Shown here: piece by piece, positions 47,201 to 54,669 of the stretch
How the letters are laid out: each line of letters begins with the position of its first letter
How positions within the stretch are numbered: position 1 is the first letter of the stretch
Assembly: GCA_013397795.1 (NCBI GenBank)
Contig: VZTJ01000523.1
Coordinates: 1,420,719-1,484,718, forward strand
Length of the DNA: 64,000 nucleotides
Direction of reading: 5' to 3'
From: Orthonyx spaldingii
Lineage: Eukaryota > Chordata > Aves > Passeriformes > Orthonychidae
Translations under genes and position numbers: made by a program
Notes under the pieces: model-generated
What the model was told of the DNA's origin: nothing
What the model saw: only the letters and a program-made list of their open reading frames with translations
Database searches by the model: none

Positions 47201-47951
47201 GCTGTACTGGGCAGGTAGGCAGGGACTGTCCTGCTGTGCTCTCAGGTGGGGAGGGATTTGGGAGGGCTGTGCTCCTCTGCATCAGGAGCATTAATGACTC
47301 CAAGCTATTACTAAAACATCCAAAGCAGCACATCCCTGAAACTCACCTTGAGCCAGTGCAGTGACTAACCCAGGAATGCAGAAGAGTGGTGACATTTTAA
47401 GGAGTGATTCAGAGTAAAAATAGAAAACAGGGCTGCAGAAGCTATTTCTGTTCCAGGCAGGGGCTCGTGGTGCCAGGTCTAGCTACAGAGTAAAGGCTGG
47501 AAATGGCAGGGTGGCCAAGGTGTGGTGGTGGCTGCAGGCACAAAGTGACAGCAGCACCTGGACACAACCACGGGGGGGACACAGCCAAGAGACAGGGCTG
47601 TGACAGCCTGAGCAGGTGCAGGTAACACACCTGACACATTCTCCAAGGGGACTTTGCCTGCAGCAGGATTAAGAAAGTAAAAGGTTCAGGTCACTGGCAA
47701 AGAGCAGAGTTTTATTACTGAGCCCTAAAACTCACCCAGGTGCATTGCAACCTAGTGAAATGTCAAGCAATAGAACATCAATAGAGAAATTAAAAAGTAC
47801 AGAGGAAAGGCTCACTGGTCTCCTTGGACCCTTGACAAGAGAAAACAAGTAGGTAATTAAATGAGATGCTTTAGGGGAGGTAGTTGTGTTTCATAACAGA
47901 AATAGGTTTGTGTATTTCTTCTAACCAGCTGCTTGTTTCTTTTAGGAATGA
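31963..47951 (+). CDS. POF1B: POF1B, actin-binding coiled-coil protein (15 coding exons)
   Basis: POF1B binds non-muscle actin filaments and acts at tight junctions and desmosomes of epithelia. Human variants are linked to premature ovarian failure (family knowledge). Fifteen exons join with consistent phases: 31963-32252, 37436-37474, 37852-37953, 38950-39123, 40087-40217, 41177-41204, 42043-42117, 44274-44366, 44987-45100, 45255-45407, 45520-45630, 46232-46360, 46644-46717, 46807-46921, 47946-47951. Exons 2-15 give 447 residues. With exon 1 the protein is about 545 residues, against 589 in human. Recognition rests on family blocks such as PLSPFLRG, GNNVIYEKTIRK, FFGELLAEL, LIPKGLSE, QQIRYLLQ, SDKSLRLVLSTF, FKDSQVKEYE, LHELTSLLEDKE and KKYRNQYPILGLL. 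Exons 8-13 form a heptad-rich coiled coil. The start codon is the first ATG in the island and opens a Gln/His/Tyr-rich N-terminus like that of mammals. Oddities: an N gap in exon 1, a diverged exon 4, and a stop immediately after the last splice junction. Confidence 0.95.
32124..32207. other. Assembly gap (84 N) inside POF1B exon 1
   Basis: An 84-base N run sits in the most GC-rich part of the window. There are 161 coding bases before it and 45 after it in the frame needed to join exon 2. The missing length should therefore be 1 modulo 3, and 84 is not. The stated size is probably an estimate, or an additional splice site is hidden in the gap. Confidence 0.95.
32283..32450 (+). repeat. GC-rich degenerate tandem repeat in POF1B intron 1
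   Basis: The core GCTCCTGCCCGGCC recurs at 32285, 32327, 32364 and 32408. Spacings are 42, 37 and 44 bases, with related C/G-rich filler between copies. It begins about 30 bases after the exon 1 donor. It keeps open frames on both strands, which I treat as artefacts of composition. Such a repeat next to the N gap suggests the locus is hard to assemble. Confidence 0.8.
33312..33577 (+). mobile_element. CR1 LINE 3' fragment of a second subfamily
   Basis: The plus strand reads 'aggaagcagccccaagttgt', 'tttaggttggatattaggaa', 'aaatttctttatgaaacgga', 'actgcccagggaaatggtgg', 'agtcaccatccctgaaagtg' and 'ggttggactcgatgatcttg', ending 'cctgaacgagtctgtgat'. This is CR1, but the 'tggatgtggcacttgaggac' and 'gactcgatgatctt' words mark a different subfamily from the copies at 21497 and 31258. 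Confidence 0.92.
35221..35286 (+). mobile_element. CR1 LINE 3' terminus, short
   Basis: Only the last 65 bases of CR1 remain: 'ggcaggaggttggaatgggg', 'ctcctttccaaacc', and the terminal TTTCTGTGATTCTGT octamer repeat. Sense orientation. Confidence 0.88.
37436..37474 (+). CDS. POF1B: POF1B coding exon 2
   Basis: Thirteen codons, phase 0 to 0, between TTGCAG and GTAGGG, giving GTIRRIIIENPDQ. This aligns with the mammalian TTIRKYIVQNPEQ block. Confidence 0.9.
37852..37953 (+). CDS. POF1B: POF1B coding exon 3
   Basis: Thirty-four codons from EPLSPFLRG through GNNVIYEKTIRKYE to NPLQ, donor CAA/GTAAGT. An alternative acceptor 9 bases upstream (exon start 37843) would add VLQ in frame. I chose the downstream AG because it gives NPDQ-EPLS, colinear with mammals. 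Confidence 0.92.
38950..39123 (+). CDS. POF1B: POF1B coding exon 4 (Cys/Pro-rich, diverged)
   Basis: Fifty-eight codons, phase 0 to 0, between CCCTAG and GTGAGG. The encoded segment has six Cys, a PVPVPV run and a QQCQQTQT stretch, with strongly GC-rich codons. The human counterpart is of similar length (about 60 residues) but His/Gln-rich, with little identity. Position, phase and length support it as a true exon. Confidence 0.85.
40087..40217 (+). CDS. POF1B: POF1B coding exon 5
   Basis: It encodes CPQDSPEQLDCRFFGELLAE and then LHRKSTDLYSCLLQHVEKIG, ending in a split Arg codon (AG/G). It corresponds to mammalian LDPRYFGELLADLSRKNTD. Acceptor TGCCAG, donor AAG/GTACTG. Confidence 0.94.
41177..41204 (+). 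CDS. POF1B: POF1B coding exon 6 (28-bp microexon)
   Basis: It completes the split Arg and encodes NHDIEFTCQ, between TTTCAG and GTGAGG. Inclusion is needed to keep the frame between exons 5 and 7 (phase 2 to 0). Confidence 0.88.
42043..42117 (+). CDS. POF1B: POF1B coding exon 7
   Basis: Twenty-five codons: TEDIEELIPKGLSEATKQQI then RYLLQ. This is one of the most conserved POF1B blocks. Acceptor TGCTTAG, donor CAG/GTATGG. Confidence 0.96.
44274..44366 (+). CDS. POF1B: POF1B coding exon 8
   Basis: Thirty-one codons starting MRATSDKSLRLVLSTF and ending LQDDLG. It begins the coiled-coil region. Donor GGG/GTGAGT. Confidence 0.96.
44987..45100 (+). CDS. POF1B: POF1B coding exon 9
   Basis: Thirty-eight codons, KLETDNVLLKKDLAFKDSQV then KEYETMLASLRENNRQQQ. 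Heptad-like coiled coil matching mammalian LEKDLSFKDTQLKEYE. Acceptor CTGCAG, donor CAG/GTGAAT. Confidence 0.96.
45255..45407 (+). CDS. POF1B: POF1B coding exon 10
   Basis: Fifty-one codons, QGLRDSTAKCRSLEEQLLSL through LKELEYSKRALEQEIQSL to KLQ. Coiled coil with GC-rich third positions. Acceptor TTGCAG, donor CAG/GTGAGG. Confidence 0.96.
45520..45630 (+). CDS. POF1B: POF1B coding exon 11
   Basis: Thirty-seven codons including LQTTTDELSSRYVEMINNLR and EDKDREIRSLR, matching mammalian NLRMEKDREICRLR. Acceptor CTGCAG, donor AGG/GTAAGG. Confidence 0.95.
46232..46360 (+). CDS. POF1B: POF1B coding exon 12
   Basis: Forty-three codons, SQLCQFQQDITRREGSNSDL then QMRLHELTSLLEDKEAFIK and QQQE. Acceptor CTGCAG, donor GAG/GTAAAA. 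Confidence 0.96.
46644..46717 (+). CDS. POF1B: POF1B coding exon 13
   Basis: ELFRLKHEKLSGSQSPGVTA then IITK and a split Lys codon (AA/G). Acceptor TCTCAG, donor AAA/GTAATG. Confidence 0.93.
46807..46921 (+). CDS. POF1B: POF1B coding exon 14
   Basis: YRNQYPILGLLSDDYKVTSP, then VNKSQTIVIERTGEIWKH. This matches the mammalian C-terminal block KKYRTQYPILGLL and QTIVIEKT. Acceptor CTGCAG, donor CAC/GTAAGT. If this donor were not used, the frame would run 16 more codons to a TAA at 46970. Confidence 0.95.
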
Positions 47952-48930
47952 AAGAAACCTCTGAGCCCTCAGAGCTGCTCCGAGGAGTTCACAATCACTA
48001 AACCTGCTTTACTTTCTGCTCTTCTGCATCCAAAAAAAGGTTCAGTCTGATAGTGAGGAAGGCTGGGAAAACATTAAGGACTCACTTTTCCCTTGGAAGA
48101 GTGGGAGGCCATCCCTCTGTGGACTTCAGCTGTTCTTGACTAACTCCTGTTCTTCAGCCACTCCTGAGGCAATCTAGGAGACAAAAGGAAGACACCTGAA
48201 ACCTTTTCCTCTCGTAGCCATGTTCTGTCTCCTCAGGCTGAGAGTGGGAATGTGGGATGTCAGTCCCACCCCTCCCACGGCTGCTTTCAGTGCAGAGTCA
48301 CTGCAGGGGGAGCTTCAAAAATACCTCACTGGAAACTGCTTCTTACCTTACACCTGCCTCTGTCTGGGGAGCTCGGACACAAAGGACAAAACTTAGAGCA
48401 GCCACACCACTCAAACCCAGCTTCTGAGCTGGCAAATGCCAGCAGGACCCAGTTCAGTGAAGGGCTGGGCAAAGGCTCATTTTAGAGAATGCTTCTGACC
48501 TCAGAGGTGATGTGTTTTCAGCCCCAAACCAGCTGTAAGTATTTATTTGCTGTGCTTCAAAATTTCAAGAACTTGGTATATTTTTATATAGAAGGACTTT
48601 GTATGAAAATAATTATGGACTAAATTTCCTTATCAGACCAACCTGCCATTTACAATTTCTGCTCCTTGCAGGACCACAGTAATTCTTTCAAACTGATTTA
48701 GTGTTCATGATTCAGTAGTTGTCTGAGCAACACAGCACAGAGAATCACAGGGAAAGTCTGAACGCTGCAATCTAAAGGTGCTCTTTTATCATGGGGTTCT
48801 TGCTTTGCTTTCCTGCTGCAGCCATGTATTTCTGTTCCCAGATAATACAGATCCTAGGCAATGTTTAATGGGGAAAGAATGCTGGAGGCTACATGTAACC
48901 ATGAAATAAACCCAAGTCTAACTCTCCGGA
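47946..48930 (+). other. POF1B: POF1B terminal exon: last codon, stop and 3' UTR
   Basis: Acceptor TTTCTTTTAG is followed by GAA TGA, so this exon adds one Glu and the stop (47949-47951). The remaining roughly 980 bases are 3' UTR, ending about 20 bases after the AATAAA at 48905-48910. The 3' UTR boundary is inferred from that signal. Confidence 0.72.
48905..48910 (+). terminator. POF1B: POF1B polyadenylation signal AATAAA
   Basis: A canonical AATAAA is followed about 25 bases later by a GT-rich element (TTGTCTGTCTGTCC), the usual cleavage context. It is the best-placed signal after the stop. Confidence 0.8.
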
Positions 48931-51805
48931 TCATTGTCTGTCTGTCCTGGAAACATCTTGTGTAAGGCTGGAGGGGGGTTAAGTGGTGTCCTGTTCCTCT
49001 CCATGAATCTTTACAAGTGAAGAATTAGGGCTGGGTCCCTTTCCTGGCTGCTGCTGCTGCCAGTCCTCCCTCAGGTAATGCTGGATATCCAGCTGGCCTC
49101 ATCCTCTTCAGGACTGGGCAAAGAGCTGTGAGTAAAACCTGGTCCTGCTGCTGCTCTTTGAGTGTGTCCAGGCTGAGAGGGGCCTGCACTTTCACCAGCC
49201 TGGTCCATCCCTTCAGCCTGGCTTTACAGGAACAGGCTTTAATTAGTTAAATACCCTCATCAGAACGAGGAGTGCCTTGTCCCTCCACATTCAGGAATTA
49301 TTCTCAAACAGATTCTAAAGCACCTCCCTTTCTGCAGAGCAGTGAATGAAAGGTACCTCTACACTCAGAGTTAATGTGCTCCTGCCAGGGCAGGGTCAGT
49401 GTGGTAAAAAACTTTAGTTACACTGTCATCAAATGATTTTTCACCTCTGGTGACCTTAACAGAACAAAAGGACTAACAGAGGCAGAACACCATGTTTGTT
49501 TAATGCCATCAGAGTTACCTGTGCAGGTGTCTGGGTGCAGGTGCTCCTTGTGCTGCCACCAGTGCCGGGTGTTTCCCACAGCTCGGATGAAGCTACAAAG
49601 AGCAGAAATGGGAGTCAGTAATGGCTACAGTTACTGATGGCTCATCCCAGCCATGGATCTCCTGAGCAGCCCCTCAGTGACACCAACCTGTGTCTCCTCC
49701 ACTCCATGGCACAGCACAGGGCACACAGGGAACTCCCTTACGGCCCATACCAGGAGCTGCTGGGCGTGGTGAGACAATTCCATGGCAAAGGCCATCATCA
49801 GGCAAACTCTCTTTTCAAATCCAGCTGATCCATCACAGTGGAAACACCATCCTGGAGCAGCCAGGAAAGCTGCAGCCTGCTTAGAAAGAGCCCAGGTTGC
49901 TGCTCAGGCCAGCCAGCTCTCTGTCCTGGGGGTAGCAAGGGCAGCTCCTCAAAGAATCTGAAGATCACCAGACCCTGTAAATGCTACAGAGCAGAGGCTG
50001 TAAGTACACACTGTACTCACAGGAAACACAAAGCAATACATGGTTGGCAGAAAGCTGAATTAGACTAGCAGATAAAGCACATGGACATTTATTTATGGGC
50101 TGGTTTTGTTTTCAAACCATATTTATTTAAAAAGCAAATTTAGTACTTTTTACTATAAAGTGCCTGTTACTGTGGGCTCAGCTGTCCCCTCTGTGCTGTA
50201 GAACTGGAATTGATTTACCTGATGTGGTTTCTGCTGGAGTTGACAGAAACTCACTCAGCTCTGTAAATGCTGGTTAGAAGCAGTTTACTTGAGCTCATTT
50301 CCCACCTCAGTTTCAGGTAGGTCCACCAAGACTTCTACATTTTTTTCAGGAACAAACTAGAAAAAAGTCAGACACTATTTACTTTATATAATCACAACAA
50401 TACACATTCTGCCCTGACTGTCTTAGTTCTCTGCCAGAATGCAGAGTCTTATTTTGCACTGAAAAGGTGAAAATTGTCTTCTGTTTTTATATGACTGACC
50501 TTTCTGCAGTATTGAAGTTTCTCTGCCTCAGCTGTAAAATAAAAGCCAATGAGAGTCCTGGCTGAGAAGTCCCTGACAACTCCAGCAGCCACCAGCCCAC
50601 ACCCAGTAACTCACCTTTACCTCCAGAGTTCTGTGCTGCTCTCCCGTGTTCTCTCTTGAATTTATTACCTTTAATTGTGGGCAGTCGAAACCTGAGGAAA
50701 GAAAAACACAGCTGATGATGAGGATGTGAATCACTTTTAACTGCACCTATCAGCCCAATAAAAGCTGCACCAAACAAATCTGACATTTCACAGCAAGCCC
50801 TGCACACGTTTGTGAGGCTCTGCTTGCTCAAGCACCCCGACCTGTCTGTCACAGCTCTCAGATGTTTACTGAGAAAGGGCACTGAGGAAGAGGAAACTGT
50901 CCCTCAAACTGTTGAGGATTCAGGTGACATTTTATCCTTGCATTTCAGAAGATTTAAAAGGCCACTTTCTAGTAAAATATTATGTCAAGAACAGCAACCA
51001 AGCTCCTGCGTTGATACAGAATGATTACCTGATGGTTTGTTCTGTCTGCAGGGTGGAAAAAGGAGCCAGCACAGTCATGGGCAGGGTCAGGATCATCTTC
51101 AGGCTGCTACAAAGAACTTCCTTCAGTCCATGTATGCAATCTTCAGGAACAAAGCACTGACACTGTCAGAAATCCACAGCTGTAAATCACTAAAATTTTT
51201 TCCCTTCTGCCTGCTGGGCAGGCAAGGAAAAGCAGCAACAAAAACCAAATGAATTAATTCCTGTCTGCTTAATTTCTGCTCTTTGAGCAAAACCTATGAG
51301 TTCAGTGGCTCAAAGCCTCTTGGAAATCCTCGATGAAGGGTTCATTGAATAGCTCATGTTCTTCTTCTTCAGCTTTTTAATCTGTTACTGATGTTGCAAT
51401 TCAAGTATTCTAAAAAGAGAGGGAATTTAGGATAGCAGCATTTTTTTAGCATTTCATTCTGCAAGCTGTTCTATTAACACAGACAAAAAGACAAAAAAAC
51501 CTACCTGGGTTTTCCCAAAGTATGTGAGAAGTTTTTTGTTCACTTGAAGGGAAAAAAAAATTTCAAAGGAATGTCAGTATCACATTTGATAATTATTGCA
51601 GAAATGAGCAAAACAAACACAAATACATTACCTGTAAGTTTAAAAGAGTTAAATCAATGTTCTCCCTTTACCACTCTGATACATAGACCTGTTTACTTGA
51701 ACTGTGATTACATATTAATTAGTGAATAATGCAATTCAAAATATCAGACAAATTTACAGAGAATGGGACTTTCCTGAACACCATAAATGAAAAGGAAACT
51801 CCAAA
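48931..51805. other. Intergenic spacer between the convergent 3' ends of POF1B and ZNF711
   Basis: About 2.9 kb. I see no exon, RNA gene or recognisable repeat. Open frames of 60-131 codons occur on both strands without recognisable product. Read-through from either gene could overlap here. Confidence 0.6.
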
Positions 51806-53491
51806 AAATCTGGAGTGCAAGAGATGCGTTTTATTGTATGCCCGTTACGATGAGTAACACATTTAGAAATAATAATCCCACAGAACAGTGACAATCTTAT
51901 TTTACAGCGTGTACATCATTTTTTACAGCCACATAAAACACTTATTTGTCTAAGAGATTTCCCAAATTTTAACCTTCTGAAGTTTAGAAATATAAAAAAA
52001 ATTTATTCTCAAGGAACTGATTCTCATCTGGTGCAAAAACAAAATATGAACATTATCTGGAACACAAAGCCACAATATAGCATGAAGTTACAATTTCTCA
52101 TGTGAACAGCTGTGTGCAAACATGAAGCAACTAAAAAAAGTAAAAAATACACATTATATGCATAACATTTATGACCAGGTTTTTCATTAAATAGCCCTAG
52201 ACCAGCTCGTTATATAAGCGCCATTGGATTTGCAGCATGCTAACACAAAGCATTTTTAAAGGGATGCATATTTTAAATGTATACACTGTAAACTCAAGAT
52301 CCACCTCCAAACTCTAGTGGCAGCAGATTTTTCTGGTTAAATACTGCATATATACTTTCTTACAGGTTGAAAATGCATGTTTATAGCATGGTATAGATCT
52401 TTTTTTAAAAGAATCGATTAAAAGGTGCAATTTTACGTCTATATGGAAAATTTCATATTAGGAGGTAGGACAGTAACTGTCATACCTCTTAAGAACACTG
52501 CCCTAAAGAACCTCTAAGTACTTTGAATTTTAATTAAAAAACCCCTACAGTTTTCAACTGTTTTTAATACTCTTTTTAGAGAAGACTTTAAAGTAGCGAG
52601 GAAAAAAATTAGTGTTGAGTCACAACACTATGAGCTGCATCCATTTATATCCTTTAAAAAAAAAAAAAGTCAAATTCAAAGTTAATTTTGTTATATGTGC
52701 CATACTGAACAACATTCAACTGTAGTTTCAGATAAAAAAAGGGAAATTATATACATATACATCTTTAACCCTAGCACCAGAACACCACCTCTGAGACCAT
52801 AACATAATGCTCTATTTTAAACATCATATCCTGCAATAAAATAGGTTAGCAGCTTTGAAAACCAGTAAAAAAATGCTTCTTGGACCTAAACTAATAAAGG
52901 AAACCAAAAAGTTTCCCTATGAAATGTTTAAAAAAAACCCAAAAACCAACCAAACCAAACCAGGGACACCCCCCCAAATTTCGCTAGTCCTGGAATTCAA
53001 TTTCTAGGCACAATTTAAAATGTTGTGATTAAGTGTCTGACTAAAACTCCCCGTTCCAAACTGCACAAGAAGTGAAGAGTGGGGCTCCTTTGCAAACCCT
53101 CTGTAGCTCTCCCCACCAGGGATCTGTTTCCACACCGGAGACACACGTTGGGACTGACAGAACGGGTCACACAATCAGCTCTGCCCTGTCCTCTAGACTT
53201 AGCAACAGCAAATACTGTTCACTTGGAGACATTCATCCATCCTTCTGCAAATTTAAGACATTCATCCATCCTCTGCATTCTCTAGTGCTCTTTAGGTTCT
53301 GATAAGCAACAATCATAGGGCTATGAGATCCCCTGCCAACCCTAATACTTTTTAAGACTTTTAATACAAAGAATGTAAAGTTATGGTTTAATATCAAGCT
53401 TTGAAACCAGGAGAAACAGTTCGTGAGATTTATTTTTTTCCCCAATTAGCCTATCACAGTTTCTACACCGCTTCCCTCTGGAGCTCACCTA
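51806..53491 (-). other. ZNF711: ZNF711 3' UTR
   Basis: AT-rich sequence directly follows the ZNF711 stop on the minus strand. It ends near a canonical AATAAA (plus-strand TTTATT at 51830-51835). Earlier AATAAA hexamers at 52002-52007 and 53429-53434 could give shorter 3' UTRs. The last lies only about 60 bases past the stop. Boundaries are inferred from these signals. Confidence 0.65.
51830..51835 (-). terminator. ZNF711: Candidate distal polyadenylation signal of ZNF711
   Basis: AATAAA on the minus strand about 1.66 kb after the stop codon. It is chosen as the distal signal because the AT-rich UTR-like sequence ends near it. Alternatives lie at 52002-52007 and 53429-53434. Confidence 0.55.
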
Positions 53492-54669
53492 TCACATTAT
53501 GGCCTCTTTGTGGTGCCTCATTATGTGCTGATTTTTCTCGGAGGGCCTGCGGAAGCCCTTTTTGCAGTACTCACACCTGTGGGGGTAGTCTTTGGTGTGG
53601 ATGGAGATGACGTGGCGCTTAAAGCCCGACGCGTCCGTGGTGCTGTACTCACAGTACTGGCACTGGTACACCTTCCTGCCACTGTGGGTCTTCATGTGCT
53701 TCTTCAGTTCGTTCTGCTGCCTGAAGCCCCTTTTACACCTTTTGCATTTAAAAGGCAGGTCCTTGGTGTGAACGGAGAGGATGTGCCCGCTAAGTACAAA
53801 AGGATCGGACGTTTTGAAGTCACAGTGCCTACACTGGTGGATCTTTTTCCCTTTATGGGTCTCGCTATGCTTTTTGAGCTCCGAGGGCCGGTGGAAGCCT
53901 TTCTCACACACCTCACACTTGTGGGGAAAATCCTTGGTGTGAACTGAAATGATGTGTCGCTTCAGGTCACTGGAGTTGGTGCTCTTGTGGTCACAGTGGG
54001 GACACTGGTGAGTCTTATGCCCTTGGAAGAGCTCCGTGTGCTGCTGCAGCTCCTTCTCGTCGGCGAAGGCCTGGGGACAGTGCTCACATTTAAAGGGCAG
54101 GTCGGTGCCGTGTTTGGTTTTGATGTGAGTTTTCAGGTTGGACTGGTCAGCACACCTGAACACGCAGTGCTGACACTGGTATGGCTTTTCCCCCGTGTGG
54201 GTCCTCATGTGCTTTTTCAGCTCCGAGGGGTGGCGGAAGCCCTTCCCGCACTCCACGCACACATGAGGGAAGTTCTTGCTATGGACTGCGAGCAGGTGCC
54301 TGTTGAGGAGCCCCTGCTCTGCACTCTCATAGTCACAATATTTGCACTTGTGGAGCTTGGGCTCCTTGTCCCTCAGGATGAGTTTGTTGGAACTCAATGG
54401 GCTCGCCTCTCTGTATCTTCTCGTGTACTCTGTAAACTCGTGCGTTTTATCAACTTTATTTATAAGTTTATGGCTTTCCAGGTGATTGTGGAAACTTACT
54501 TTTTTGTTAGTTGTAAAGTCACAGTCTGTACACTGATACTTCTTCTTGATCATATGATCGGGATGGTTCTTCATATGCCTTTTCAAGAATCCTCTGGATT
54601 TAAATTTTTTCCCACAAATATGACAAGGGTAAACTGTTAAGGGCTGTCCATCAGGACCTATTATAACAG
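53492..54669 (-). CDS. ZNF711: ZNF711 zinc-finger exon (last coding exon)
   Basis: A single 1178-bp exon encodes 391 residues plus the end of a split Ala. It starts VIIGPDGQPLTVYPCHICGK after acceptor CAAAAACAG. Twelve C2H2 fingers follow. Most alternate between two types (GKGF-like and D/EYxxxxxxxLxxH-like), as in ZFX/ZFY. Between fingers 2 and 4 the expected third finger is replaced by FTEYTRRYREASPLSSNKLI with no zinc ligands. Finger 7 has the last two His six residues apart (HTELFQGH). The stop is TGA at 53494-53492. Confidence 0.98.

Larger units (their letters stand above)
37475..47945 (+). other. POF1B: POF1B introns 2-14
   Basis: All fit GT-AG. The larger ones (37954-38949, 39124-40086, 40218-41176, 41205-42042, 42118-44273, 44367-44986, 45631-46231, 46922-47945) contain no recognisable transposon, RNA gene or extra exon. 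Short T-runs occur (for example 38042-38064). Open frames of up to 155 codons inside them, such as 44491-44958, are readings through exon-poor GC-rich sequence and are not supported. Confidence 0.7.

Noticed and set aside
53954..54640. A 228-codon plus-strand frame opposite the zinc-finger exon
   Set aside because: Antisense shadow of the repetitive C2H2 exon. It carries no domain of its own.
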